A stretch of DNA of 64,000 nt from JBGANR01 sp044222225 (GTDB taxonomy: Bacteria; Actinomycetota; Actinomycetes; Mycobacteriales; Mycobacteriaceae). A program made the position numbers and the translations under genes. Location of the stretch: positions 62,001 through 126,000 of the forward strand of contig JBGANR010000010.1 of assembly GCA_044222225.1 (NCBI GenBank), given 5' to 3'. Positions 24,463 through 33,151 of the stretch are shown piece after piece. The notes beneath the pieces are model-generated. The model was not told the DNA's origin and searched no databases. It saw only the letters and a list, made by a program, of their open reading frames with translations. The first letter of the stretch is position 1, and each line of letters begins with the position of its first letter.

Positions 24463-24640
24463 TTCGCATATTGCGGCAATGCCGCGAATGAGGCCGTTGT
24501 TGGTGCGGTAGTCGCCGCCTACGGCGACGGCCCTGAACTTGACTGACCAGTACCTGTTGCTCAGCGGGCCGACGCGGCGACTATCACCACGGGTGCGCCC
24601 ATAGCTGTCGACTTCGCCGCTCGGGTGTCGAAGTCGGGCG

Positions 24641-25174
24641 TCAGACCGCAGGCAGGAACTCGTCGGGCAGTGCGTTGAGGTGCCACAGTTTGTCGACGCC
24701 GAACCGGCCGCCGAAGTCGATGGCGGCCGGGGTGTGGATCTCGATCGTCGACAGCCGGCGTTCGTTCGTCGAGTGCAGCAGCACCGTGAACGACGTGCGG
24801 GGCCGGAACGTCCGCTCCTCGGGCATCTCGAACGTGCCGTCCGCGTTCTGGTACTGCACGATCAGCGTCCAGGGCGCCTCGTAGACGAGCTTGGGCACCG
24901 AGAGCCACAGCGTTCCGCCGGGATGCACGGGGACGCGCGCCGGATCGCCGATCTCGATCTGCGCCGCGGCGGTGCAGCGCTCGAAGCGCAGGCCACAGTC
25001 GGCGCTCGGCGCGACGCGCTGCATGCCGGCGGCCGTCGTCACCTGGATGTGGCTCTCCGGAGCGGCGTCGCGGGGCGTCAGCACCGCCAACAGGGCGCCG
25101 ACGACGGCTCCGACGACGATGAGAGTCGCCGCGGCGACGAGGACGAACTTCTTTTCTCCGGAGCGCAGCGCCAC
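24641..25174 (-). CDS. DUF2771 family membrane-anchored protein
   Basis: A 177-residue protein with one N-terminal membrane helix (KKFVLVAAATLIVVGAVVGALLAVL, about 9-33) and an external beta-rich domain with Cys in the pattern CGLRFERC. The motifs ESHIQVTTAAGMQRVAPSAD and LSTIEIHTPAAIDFGGRFGV fit the DUF2771 family (Rv0875c position). The role is unknown. It is transcribed towards the DUF2771-cspB gap and its start is 31 bases from the stop of the MFS gene upstream, so both probably form one transcript. Confidence 0.78.
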   Translation of the reverse strand: MALRSGEKKFVLVAAATLIVVGAVVGALLAVLTPRDAAPESHIQVTTAAGMQRVAPSADCGLRFERCTAAAQIEIGDPARVPVHPGGTLWLSVPKLVYEAPWTLIVQYQNADGTFEMPEERTFRPRTSFTVLLHSTNERRLSTIEIHTPAAIDFGGRFGVDKLWHLNALPDEFLPAV

Positions 25175-25205
25175 GGGGCACAGCCTAGAGGAGCGCCTCC
25201 GCGAC

Positions 25206-27146
25206 CTATCCGGGCTGCCCGTCGCGCCGGATGATTCCCGACGGCATCGACACCTCGGGGCGCTTGCCGCCGAAGCCCGGGACCAGGGTGGCGCCGCGGA
25301 GCGTCAGGGCCGTCTGGACGAGGCCGATGACCAGCAGCGCCGAGACGATCGCGAACGGCAGGCCGAGACCCCGGTCGTGCCAGAGCAGGACGCCCAGCGC
25401 CGCACCGAGCACCCAGGTCAGCTGCAGCACCGTCTCACTGCGGCCGAACGCCGACGCCCGCGATTCCTCGGGCAGGTCGTTCTGGATCGACGCGTCGAGA
25501 CAGACCTTGCCGACCGCGGATGCGGCGGAGGCGACGAAGGTGGCGATGCCGGCGACGAGGATGTTGCCGAGCAGAGCCGCGCCGACGGCACCGACGGTGC
25601 ACACCGCGGTGCAGATGACGTTGATGCGGGCGGTGTGCCCGAGCTTCATCCGGGTGCCGGCGGCGTTGCCGAGGAAGGTGCCGACGCCGGCCGCCGCGCC
25701 GATGCCGCCGATGATCGCGAGCTGTTGCCAGGGCTCCAGGTGCGCCTGGGCCTTGGCGTAGAACGCGACGAACAGGGTGAGGAAGCCGGTGAAGATACGG
25801 ATGGTGCCGTTGCCCCACAATCCCGTGAGAACGGAGCGGCCGAGCGGCTGGCGCATCGCCGCCGCGATGCCGAGACCGCGGGCGGTGTGTTCCTCTTCTC
25901 CTTCGACCGCGGAGTACGCCCACGGGCGGTCGCCGTCGGCCGCGGGCTCGCCGTGATAGGTGAGGGTCGTCGGCACCTCGCCCTCGGTCACCTCGACCCA
26001 GGACGGGATGCGCATGCACAGCCACACGCCGACGAGTGCGACGACGACGAGCAGGATGAGCGCGCCGGGGAGCTCGAAGAGCCGGCCGAGGCCGACGTCG
26101 AAGATCGCCGCGATGCCGCCGCCGACGCCGTAGCCGAAGACGAGGCCGAACGTCGTCAATCGGGAATTGACGCGCACGAGGTCGATGGCGGGCGGCACGA
26201 CGCGCGGCGTCACCGCCGATTTGAGGACGCCGAACGATTTGGACATCACGAGCATGCCCAAGGCGCACGGATAGAGCGCCCACGGCTGATAGTCGATCAA
26301 CCCGTCGGCGTTGACGAAGCTGTACGAGATGATGACGAGCGCCAGCAGCGCGCGGACCCCGAACGTCGTCGCCATCGCGACCCGACGGCCGCGCTGCAGC
26401 CGGTCGAGCAGCGGTCCGATGAGCGGGGCGATGACGGCGAACGGCGCGATGTTGATGAGCAGGTACAGCGCCACCTTGCTCTTCGACTCGCCCTGCGCGG
26501 CGGCGAAGAACAGTGTGTTGGCGAGGGCGACCGACATCATCGCGTCGAGTGCGAAGTTGAGGATCGTCGGGTAGGTGAGCGCTTCGAGGCCGGAGCGGTC
26601 GGCGCCGTCGGCGGCCGCCGCGCGGTTGAACGCCCGGACGCCCTTCTGCGTCAGCTCCCGGCTGCGCATCGCCGCGACGCGCGTCACCGTCAGCTTCTTC
26701 GGCATCCGGCGTTCGCGGTCCTCGTCCGCGCGGCGCCGCGCGCGGTCGGTGTCGGTCGCGTCGATGGAGTCCAGATGCGGGTTGTACGACGGAGTCGCCC
26801 GGGGCGGGGGGATGTCGCGGTCGGCCGACGGGAGGTTCTGCTCCGGGCGTGGGGCCGGACGCGGCGGCGTCGGCGTGACGTGCGGCGCCGTCCCCCGGGG
26901 CGGCTGCGGACGCTGCCCGGTCGGCGGTCGGGGCCGGCGGGGACGCCCCACCGGCGTCTCCGGCGTCGGATAGTTGTCGAGACCCGGGTGGCGAGCGGCG
27001 TCGCCCGACGGTCGGGGACCGTAGGGATCGGGGCCGGGGCGTCCGCCGGGAGGAACGCCGGGACGCCGGTGTGGCACGGGCGGTTCACCGCCTTGTCGCG
27101 GGCCGCGCGGACCGCCGGAGGGGTGAGGAGGCTCGGCGCGGTTCAC
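25206..27146 (-). CDS. MFS-type membrane protein with Pro-rich cytoplasmic N-terminus (Rv0876c-like)
   Basis: About 646 residues. GTG 27146 gives the N-terminus MNRAEPPHPSGGPRG; the first 140 residues are almost only Pro, Arg, Gly and charged residues (PRRPRPPTGQRPQPPRG), then comes a basic stretch (KKLTVTRVAAMRSRELTQKG) and about twelve membrane helices (for example LILLVVVALVGVWLCMRIPS). Between them is a soluble loop with EGEVPTTLTYHGEPAADGDR. The family has no known substrate; its place beside DUF2771 and DUF3027 is conserved in the order. The long Pro-rich tail is the odd part and may bind SH3-like or wall-synthesis partners; that is inference. Confidence 0.82.
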   Translation of the reverse strand: MNRAEPPHPSGGPRGPRQGGEPPVPHRRPGVPPGGRPGPDPYGPRPSGDAARHPGLDNYPTPETPVGRPRRPRPPTGQRPQPPRGTAPHVTPTPPRPAPRPEQNLPSADRDIPPPRATPSYNPHLDSIDATDTDRARRRADEDRERRMPKKLTVTRVAAMRSRELTQKGVRAFNRAAAADGADRSGLEALTYPTILNFALDAMMSVALANTLFFAAAQGESKSKVALYLLINIAPFAVIAPLIGPLLDRLQRGRRVAMATTFGVRALLALVIISYSFVNADGLIDYQPWALYPCALGMLVMSKSFGVLKSAVTPRVVPPAIDLVRVNSRLTTFGLVFGYGVGGGIAAIFDVGLGRLFELPGALILLVVVALVGVWLCMRIPSWVEVTEGEVPTTLTYHGEPAADGDRPWAYSAVEGEEEHTARGLGIAAAMRQPLGRSVLTGLWGNGTIRIFTGFLTLFVAFYAKAQAHLEPWQQLAIIGGIGAAAGVGTFLGNAAGTRMKLGHTARINVICTAVCTVGAVGAALLGNILVAGIATFVASAASAVGKVCLDASIQNDLPEESRASAFGRSETVLQLTWVLGAALGVLLWHDRGLGLPFAIVSALLVIGLVQTALTLRGATLVPGFGGKRPEVSMPSGIIRRDGQPG

Positions 27147-27245
27147 ACGTCCGATTGTTCCCCATGGGTCCGACAGGAACCACATGCGGCCGCGGCGCGG
27201 CGGGACACGTCCCCCGATGTCGGAGGTGTGGGGCACACTGATCAC

Positions 27246-28067
27246 GTGAGTTCCGAGCATCCGAGCCCCCCTGCCGTGATCCCCGGCGACGCCGACGTGT
27301 CCGACACGGCCCGGTTGCTCGCCGCCGTCGACGTCGCCCGCGCCGCGGTCGCCGCCGACGCGGGGGACGACGCGATCGGTGAGTACGTCGACGCCGTCGC
27401 GGAGGACGAGGCCGCCGCCTCGCATTACTTCCGGGCGGAGCTGGCCGGTTATCGGGGCTGGTGCTGGTGCGTCGTGCTCGCGTCGGCGCCCGAGGGTGAG
27501 CCGACGGTCAGTGAAGTGACGCTCCTCCCCGGTCCCGGCGCGCTGACGGCTCCGGAATGGGTGCCGTGGGCCGAGCGGATCCGGCCCGGCGATCTCAATC
27601 CGGGTGACCTCATCGCGGCGCCCGAGGACGATCCGCGGCTCGTGCCGGGACAGGTGGACGCCGGTGAGGCACGCGCCGGGCGCCGGGCACCGGCGGGCGT
27701 GGCGACGACGGAGCCGGACGAGGTCGTGGTGCCCGCCGAACTGGGCTTCGGGCGGCGCCGTCAGCTCAGCCGCGAGGGTCGGCGTCTGGCGGCCACTCGC
27801 TGGCAGCTCTCCGACTACGGTCCGGACACCGCGATGGCGCAGGCGGCGGCCCACACGTGCGGCGGATGCGGCTTCTATCTGCCGGTCCGCGGCGAGCTCG
27901 GCGCGGCGTTCGGCGTCTGCACCAACGAATACGCGGCCGATGGGCACGTCGTCAGCGTCGACTACGGCTGCGGCGCGCACTCCGACGTGACGACGCCGGC
28001 GCCCCACGAACGCAACCCGTACACGGCGTTCGACGACGGCGCCGTCGAGATCGTCGGCACGGCCTAG
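27246..28067 (+). CDS. DUF3027 family protein
   Basis: A 273-residue soluble protein from GTG 27246. The N-terminal domain has YRGWCWCVVLASAPEGEPTV and PEWVPWAERIRPGDLNPGDL, the core signature of DUF3027; a second part near the C-terminus carries a Cys cluster, HTCGGCGFYLPVRG with FGVCTNEY and DYGCGAHSD, which reads like a zinc-binding site of the form CxxC...C...C. No enzymatic role is known. It is divergent from the MFS gene and is the first of a three-gene operon with a sacsin-like ATPase and a class V aminotransferase. Confidence 0.88.
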   Translation: MSSEHPSPPAVIPGDADVSDTARLLAAVDVARAAVAADAGDDAIGEYVDAVAEDEAAASHYFRAELAGYRGWCWCVVLASAPEGEPTVSEVTLLPGPGALTAPEWVPWAERIRPGDLNPGDLIAAPEDDPRLVPGQVDAGEARAGRRAPAGVATTEPDEVVVPAELGFGRRRQLSREGRRLAATRWQLSDYGPDTAMAQAAAHTCGGCGFYLPVRGELGAAFGVCTNEYAADGHVVSVDYGCGAHSDVTTPAPHERNPYTAFDDGAVEIVGTA

Positions 28068-28138
28068 ATGAGCGGCGGGTCGACGCTCGGCGCCGGGGTG
28101 CGCCCCGATGCGTCGGGCAGCGGCCCGGCGACCGCACG

Positions 28139-30982
28139 GTGACCGATCCGTTCGGGCTCGCGCGGCTGCGGGCCGCCGCGCTCGACGCGTGGACGGCGTC
28201 GCCGACGCGTCTCATCGAGGACACCGCGGCCGAGCGGGAGCTCGCCGAGGTGGGTTATCGCGACCGGCTGCTCGTCGAACTCGTCCAGAACGCCGCCGAC
28301 GCGGCGGTCCTCGACGGGGCGACGGGCAGCGTCGTCGCCGACGCGCCGGGGGACGGCACGCTGCACGTCGCCAATACCGGCGCTCCGCTGACGGCGGCCG
28401 GTGTCGTCTCGCTGGCGTCGTTGCGGGCGTCGGAGAAGGTACGTGCGGGTGAACCGGGATCCGGCGATCGGGTCGGCCGGTTCGGTGTGGGTTTCGCCGC
28501 CGTGGCGGCCGTCGCCGACGAGGTCGAGGTGCGGTCGACGAGCGGCTCGGTGCTGTTCTCGCGGGCACGGACGGCCGACGCGCTCGCGGAACGCGGCGTC
28601 GTGGTCGCACCGGGCGACGTGCCGCTGCTGCGGCTGCCGTTCGAATCGGCGGAGCCGCCGAGAGCGGGATTCGCGACGGAGGTCGTCCTGCGGCTCACGG
28701 CCGGCGTCGACGTGGCGACCCTGCTCGACGCCGGCGTGGCGGTACCGCTGCTACTCGGGTTGCCCGCGGTGGGCCGGATCACGATCGGTGCGACCCGGTT
28801 CGAGAGGGTGGAGCGGGCGGCGGAGCTCGTCGTCATAGTGACTGGCGAGCCTGACGTCGTCGCAGGTGAGCGGCGGTTCCGCAGATGGCCGGGCGCGTCG
28901 GCGGACGTCTTCGCCGAACTCGACGAACGGGGCCGGATCGTGGCCGCGCCGGAGGCCGCCGTGCTGTACGCGCCGACCCCGTCGGCCGTGCCGCTGAGCC
29001 TGCCCGCGATCGTCGTCACCCGGCTGCCGACGACCCCGGACAGGCGCGAGCTCTTTCCCGGCACCGAGGTGGCGCCGCTGGCCCGTGACTACGCGGACGC
29101 CGTGGTCGAGTTCGGGGTGGCGCTGCTGCCGGAGCCCGGGCTCGGCGCCGGGCCGGTGGACGCCGAGCTGCGCGGTCGCGTGCTCACCGAACTCGCCGGC
29201 CGCCGCTGGCTGCCCGGCGGCGACCCGGCGGAGCACGTCCTGCTCGTCCCGTCGCGGGCACGCCTCGTCCGGGACCTGTCGCCGGCACTGGCGACGCTGC
29301 TCGCGGACAGGATCGGCGACCTCGTCGTGCCGGAACTATCCGGTCCCGGCTCGCGGCGCCGACTCGCGGCGCTCGGCGTCACCGAGTTGACGCCCAGTGG
29401 TCTCGCCGACGAGCTGGCCTCCACCGACGCCGATCCGGCCTGGTGGGGACGTCTCTACGGCGAGCTCGCCGCCCTCGTCCCGGGGCCCGACGCCGCCGAC
29501 GTGTTCGGCGCGCTGCCGGTGCCGCTCGCGCGCGGTGGCCGACGAATCGGCGCGCGGGGCACGTTCGTGCTCGACGGCGCGGGATCGGCGGCGCCGTCCT
29601 GGCTGCCGGTGGTCCATCCCGACGCGGTCGACCCGTTGCTGACGCGTCTCGGCGCCGAGTCGCTCTCCGCGTACGATGCGCTGACCCATCCCGCGCTCGT
29701 CGAGCTCGTCCACGAGATGGAGCTTGCGGAATCGTCCTTCGGCGGTGTCGACATCGACCTCACCCGCGAGGTGCTGGTCCTCGCCCGCCGCGCGCCGGGG
29801 GCGTCGCTCGGCGACCGGCTCGGCCGGCTTCCCGTGCCGGACGTCGACGGCGAGCTCGCCGACGCCGACGAGCTCATCGTCCCGGGCTCGCCGCTGGCCG
29901 GGGTCGTCGCCGACGACGTGCCGTTCGGCCTCGTCGACCCGGCCTGGCTCGACGAGTTCGGCGCCGAGGCGCTGGGCGTCATCGGCGTCGCACACGATTT
30001 CGCGGTCGTGCACGACGCTCTGCCGACCGGCCCCGATCACGACCTCGACGATGAGGACGCCTGGTGGGCGGGGCTCGCCGAGCCGCCGGATCGGCTGGTC
30101 GCCGTGCGCGACCTCGACCTCGTCGACCCCGCCCGGTGGCCCGCCGCGCTGGCGATGCTCGCGGCCGGCGTCGAGACCGCGCCCCTGCTGGCCGATCGCG
30201 ACGGCCACACGGCGTGGTGGCTGCGACGACACGCCGTGCTCGACCCCGGCGGTTCGGCCGAGGCGACGCCACTGCGGCTGTTGCGAGACCCCGACGCGTC
30301 CGATCTCGCGGGGCTCTTCGACCCGCTGCCCGACATCGGCGTGTCCGCGGAGGCGCTCGGCGCGCTCCTCGCCGACGGCGTCGTCGACGACGCGGAGACG
30401 GCCGCCCACCTGCTCGAACGGCTCGGCGATCCGGATGTCGCCGTGACTCCCGGGGCGGCCCTCGCCGCCCACGCCGCGCTTGCGGACGCCTATCGTGCGG
30501 GACGGCTCGACCTCGACGCGCTCGCGCCGCCGCGGCGCGTCCGGACTCTGGCGGGGACGGCCGTCGACCGGAAGGACGCCGTGGTGATCGACCGCCCGTG
30601 GTTCGCGGAGGCGATCGAGCCGGAACGGGCCGTCGCCGCGTCCGCGGGACAGGGGCTCACCGGCGGTGCGCGGACGGCGTCGGCGCTCGCCGACGTCCTC
30701 GACGTGCCGTGCGCATCGGAGGAATCGGCCGTCCACATCGTGTCGACGGGGCGGGCGAGCCGCTGGTCCGACGAGCCGGCCCTCGTACGCGCCGCGGTCG
30801 CGGCGGGGCTGCCGGTGCCGCCGGGGCCGGTCGTCGTCCACCCGGAACTCGTCGTCGACGCGGGTGACCGACGACTTCCGGTGCCGTGGTGGCGCGACGA
30901 GCGCGGCGTCGTCCATCTCACCGAGGGCGCGGGCGTCCCACCGTGGGGGATGGAGCAGGTTCGGGACGTCGACGAGAGGTGA
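28139..30982 (+). CDS. Sacsin N-terminal ATP-binding-like protein (GHKL/Hsp90 type)
   Basis: A 947-residue protein from GTG 28139. The N-terminal 200 residues form a GHKL ATPase fold as in Hsp90 and sacsin: LLVELVQNAADAAVLDG (N-box with ATP-binding Asn), LHVANTGAPLTAAGV (G1-like), and GRFGVGFAAVAAVADEVEV (G2). The rest is a long acidic Ala/Asp/Leu-rich region with no further motif. Actinobacterial proteins of this type are often labelled 'molecular chaperone Hsp90', though they lack its middle and C-terminal domains. The 71-base gap after DUF3027 and the 4-base gap to the aminotransferase support one operon. Includes one dispersed repeat copy, encoding MELAES. Confidence 0.82.
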   Translation: MTDPFGLARLRAAALDAWTASPTRLIEDTAAERELAEVGYRDRLLVELVQNAADAAVLDGATGSVVADAPGDGTLHVANTGAPLTAAGVVSLASLRASEKVRAGEPGSGDRVGRFGVGFAAVAAVADEVEVRSTSGSVLFSRARTADALAERGVVVAPGDVPLLRLPFESAEPPRAGFATEVVLRLTAGVDVATLLDAGVAVPLLLGLPAVGRITIGATRFERVERAAELVVIVTGEPDVVAGERRFRRWPGASADVFAELDERGRIVAAPEAAVLYAPTPSAVPLSLPAIVVTRLPTTPDRRELFPGTEVAPLARDYADAVVEFGVALLPEPGLGAGPVDAELRGRVLTELAGRRWLPGGDPAEHVLLVPSRARLVRDLSPALATLLADRIGDLVVPELSGPGSRRRLAALGVTELTPSGLADELASTDADPAWWGRLYGELAALVPGPDAADVFGALPVPLARGGRRIGARGTFVLDGAGSAAPSWLPVVHPDAVDPLLTRLGAESLSAYDALTHPALVELVHEMELAESSFGGVDIDLTREVLVLARRAPGASLGDRLGRLPVPDVDGELADADELIVPGSPLAGVVADDVPFGLVDPAWLDEFGAEALGVIGVAHDFAVVHDALPTGPDHDLDDEDAWWAGLAEPPDRLVAVRDLDLVDPARWPAALAMLAAGVETAPLLADRDGHTAWWLRRHAVLDPGGSAEATPLRLLRDPDASDLAGLFDPLPDIGVSAEALGALLADGVVDDAETAAHLLERLGDPDVAVTPGAALAAHAALADAYRAGRLDLDALAPPRRVRTLAGTAVDRKDAVVIDRPWFAEAIEPERAVAASAGQGLTGGARTASALADVLDVPCASEESAVHIVSTGRASRWSDEPALVRAAVAAGLPVPPGPVVVHPELVVDAGDRRLPVPWWRDERGVVHLTEGAGVPPWGMEQVRDVDER
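29714..29734 (+). repeat. Dispersed repeat copy inside the sacsin-like gene
   Basis: GATGGAGCTTGCGGAATCG again, extended by GA on the left as in the 20036 copy. It is read in the same frame as in the CocE gene and gives E-M-E-L-A-E-S. Confidence 0.75.
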
Positions 30983-30986
30983 GGCG

Positions 30987-32204
30987 ATGACCATTGCAGT
31001 GCGGACCGTGCTGGACGTGGCCGGCATCCGGGAACGAGTGCCGGCACTGGCGTACGGCGCCGCGCATTTCGACGCGCCCGGCGGCACACAGACCCCGGAC
31101 GTCGTCGCGGCGGCGATCGGAGCGGCGCTGACGGCGCCGCTGGCCAACCGCGGGACGTCGACGGTCGCCGAACGCAACGCCGAGTCGATCGTCGCCGAAT
31201 GCCGCCGGGCGGTCGGCGACCTGCTGGGCGTCGACGCCGGCACGGTCGTCTTCGGCCGGTCGACGACGGCCCTGACCTTCGACCTGTCGCGGGCGATCGC
31301 CGCCGATTGGCGGGAGGGCGACGAGATCGTCCTCACCCGCCTCGACCACGACGCGAACGTCCGGCCGTGGGAGCTGGCCGCCGAGCGGCGGGGTGTGACG
31401 GTCCGCTGGGCCGAGTTCGATCCGGAGACGGCCGAACTGCCGGTCGAGGCGGTCGCGGGCCTGCTCACCGAGCGGACGCGGCTCGTGGCCGTCACCGCGG
31501 CGTCGAACCTGCTGGGGACGATGCCGGACATCGCGGCGATCGCCGATCGGGTGCACGACGTCGGTGCATTGCTCTACGTCGACGGCGTCCACTATGCCGC
31601 GCACGCCTTCGTCGACGTCCCGGCGCTCGGCGCCGACTTCTTCGCCTGCTCGCCGTACAAGTTCCTCGGGCCGCACTGCGGCGTCGTCACCGGCCGCGCC
31701 GACCTGCTCGACCGGCTGACGCCGGACAAGCTCACCCCGTCACCGGACCGGACGCCGGAGCGATTCGAGCTCGGCACGCTGCCCTACGAGCTGATGGCCG
31801 GGACGACGGCCGCGATCGACTTCCTTGCCTCGTTCGCCGGCGGCGACGGTTCGCGTCGCGAGTTGCTGCGAGCGTCGGCCGACCTGGTGACCGCCCATGA
31901 GCACGCGTTGCGCGGCCGGATCGAGGACGCGGCGGCGGCGTGGCCGGGCGTCCGCGTCCTGTCCCGCGCTCGCCGTCGGACGCCGACGCTGCTGCTCGCC
32001 CTCGACGACCCCGCCGCGCTCGCCACGCACCTGGCCGAGCGATCCGTCAACGCGCCGGCCGGCAGCTTCTACGCGCACCGCGCCGCCGAGTCCCTGGGAC
32101 TCGGCTCGGCGGGCGGAGTGCGTGTCGGCCTGGCGCCGTACAACGACGACTCCGACGTCGACCGGCTCATCGACGGCGTCGAGTCGTATGTCGCGTCCCG
32201 CTGA
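30987..32204 (+). CDS. Class V aminotransferase, cysteine-desulfurase-like (VC1184 subfamily)
   Basis: A 405-residue fold-type I PLP enzyme. HFDAPGGTQTPDVVAAAIG at the N-terminus, FGRSTTALTFDLSRAIA, VLTRLDHDANVRPWELAAE, VDGVHYAAHAFVDVPALG and the lysine in ACSPYKFLGPHCGVVTGR match the subfamily of cysteine desulfurase-like proteins whose reaction is not settled. The catalytic Cys loop of true desulfurases is not obvious. ATG 30987 lies 4 bases after the previous stop with GAGAGGTGAGG before it, so translation is coupled to the sacsin-like gene. Confidence 0.87.
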   Translation: MTIAVRTVLDVAGIRERVPALAYGAAHFDAPGGTQTPDVVAAAIGAALTAPLANRGTSTVAERNAESIVAECRRAVGDLLGVDAGTVVFGRSTTALTFDLSRAIAADWREGDEIVLTRLDHDANVRPWELAAERRGVTVRWAEFDPETAELPVEAVAGLLTERTRLVAVTAASNLLGTMPDIAAIADRVHDVGALLYVDGVHYAAHAFVDVPALGADFFACSPYKFLGPHCGVVTGRADLLDRLTPDKLTPSPDRTPERFELGTLPYELMAGTTAAIDFLASFAGGDGSRRELLRASADLVTAHEHALRGRIEDAAAAWPGVRVLSRARRRTPTLLLALDDPAALATHLAERSVNAPAGSFYAHRAAESLGLGSAGGVRVGLAPYNDDSDVDRLIDGVESYVASR

Positions 32205-32207
32205 GGG

Positions 32208-32660
32208 CTACGGGCAGGTCGCCTTGATCTCGAACGACTTCGTCACAGGGGCCTCCAGCGGCTTGCTGATGTCGACGCCCTGCGCCTCGCCGGTGATCGT
32301 GTAGGTTTTGCCGTCCTTCTTGGCCGTGGGCTGGGTGCCCGGCAGTCCCTTCACCCAAGCCAACGAGACGCCGTTGACGCTGCCGAGAGCGACGCTGTTC
32401 ACGGTGGGCGAATCGCCGGTCGAGAGGATCGCGCCGACGCCGGACTTCGCGTCCTGCGCGCCGACGGCGATGGCGACCTGGCCGTCGGTCTCGGTGCAGG
32501 CGACCGTCTTCGAGTCGAGCTCGAGGGCCTTGCCGTCGACGGTGACGGTCGCGTCGGCGCCGGCCTTGACGCCCGAATCGCCGCCCCCGCAGGCGCTCAG
32601 GGCGCCGACGAGAGCGAAGGCGCCGATCGCGACGGCGGAGGTCTTCTGGAAGTTACGCAT
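32208..32660 (-). CDS. lpqH: LpqH-like lipoprotein (19 kDa antigen family)
   Basis: A 150-residue cell-surface lipoprotein. The signal peptide (SAVAIGAFALVGALSAC) ends in lipobox LSAC with lipidated Cys24. After a short Gly/Ser spacer the domain shows the LpqH pattern: ATVTVDGKALELDSKTVACT, a second Cys at the C-terminal end (KATCP) for the conserved disulfide, and GKTYTITGEAQGVD. In mycobacteria this family is secreted, glycosylated and recognised by Toll-like receptor 2; its cell role is unclear. It converges with the aminotransferase, stops being 3 bases apart. Confidence 0.88.
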   Translation of the reverse strand: MRNFQKTSAVAIGAFALVGALSACGGGDSGVKAGADATVTVDGKALELDSKTVACTETDGQVAIAVGAQDAKSGVGAILSTGDSPTVNSVALGSVNGVSLAWVKGLPGTQPTAKKDGKTYTITGEAQGVDISKPLEAPVTKSFEIKATCP

Positions 32661-32768
32661 GGCGACTCCTGGGGTTTCCGGCGATACCTCCGCCGAGTGG
32701 GCGGATTGAGGACAACGTAGCGGTCTCGGTGCTCGAGTGGCACCGGCCGGTCGCCGGAAGCGTGTGTT

Positions 32769-33032
32769 TCAGCCGTCGAGACCCTGCTGGGCGCCTTTGC
32801 GGCCGCGTCGGACGGCGAGTTTCTGCACGGCGACGATCGCGGTGCCGACGAGCCCGACGCCGAAGCCCACGGGGCAGACCGAGCGGGCGAGCGTCCAGTC
32901 GCTCCCGGTGCCGTAGACGATCGCGGTCGCGAGCAGCCAACCCAGCATGCCGACGACGATGACGGGTTCCGGCGCGGTCCAGCGCCGCGGCAGCGCGGGG
33001 ATCGCAAGGGGGTCGTCGGACGGAACTGTCAC
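32769..33032 (-). CDS. Small two-helix membrane protein (DUF2530-like)
   Basis: 87 residues with two membrane helices (VIVVGMLGWLLATAIVYG and GFGVGLVGTAIVAVQKL) around WTLARSVCPVG, and a basic C-terminus RRGRKGAQQGL that fits the DUF2530 family (Rv0879c). It is divergent from the purine permease, a neighbourhood seen in other actinobacteria. The role is unknown. The 108 bases between it and lpqH show no further gene. Confidence 0.75.
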   Translation of the reverse strand: MTVPSDDPLAIPALPRRWTAPEPVIVVGMLGWLLATAIVYGTGSDWTLARSVCPVGFGVGLVGTAIVAVQKLAVRRGRKGAQQGLDG

Positions 33033-33151
33033 AGGGCCACAGTAGTGTCCCGGTCGACGGCCACCTCTCCGTCCGCCCCGCGCGGCCGGCTCCGAGACGC
33101 CGTCGCCGGCGGCGGGGCGGCCGCCGGGTCGTGCGAGACCAGGGGGACGGT

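Noticed and set aside
24535..24600. Short palindromes as a tRNA or riboswitch
   Set aside because: No tRNA arms or known riboswitch blocks could be found.
27147..28007. N-terminal extension of the MFS gene to 28007
   Set aside because: It runs antisense to DUF3027; GTG 27146 starts the Pro-rich but family-like sequence.
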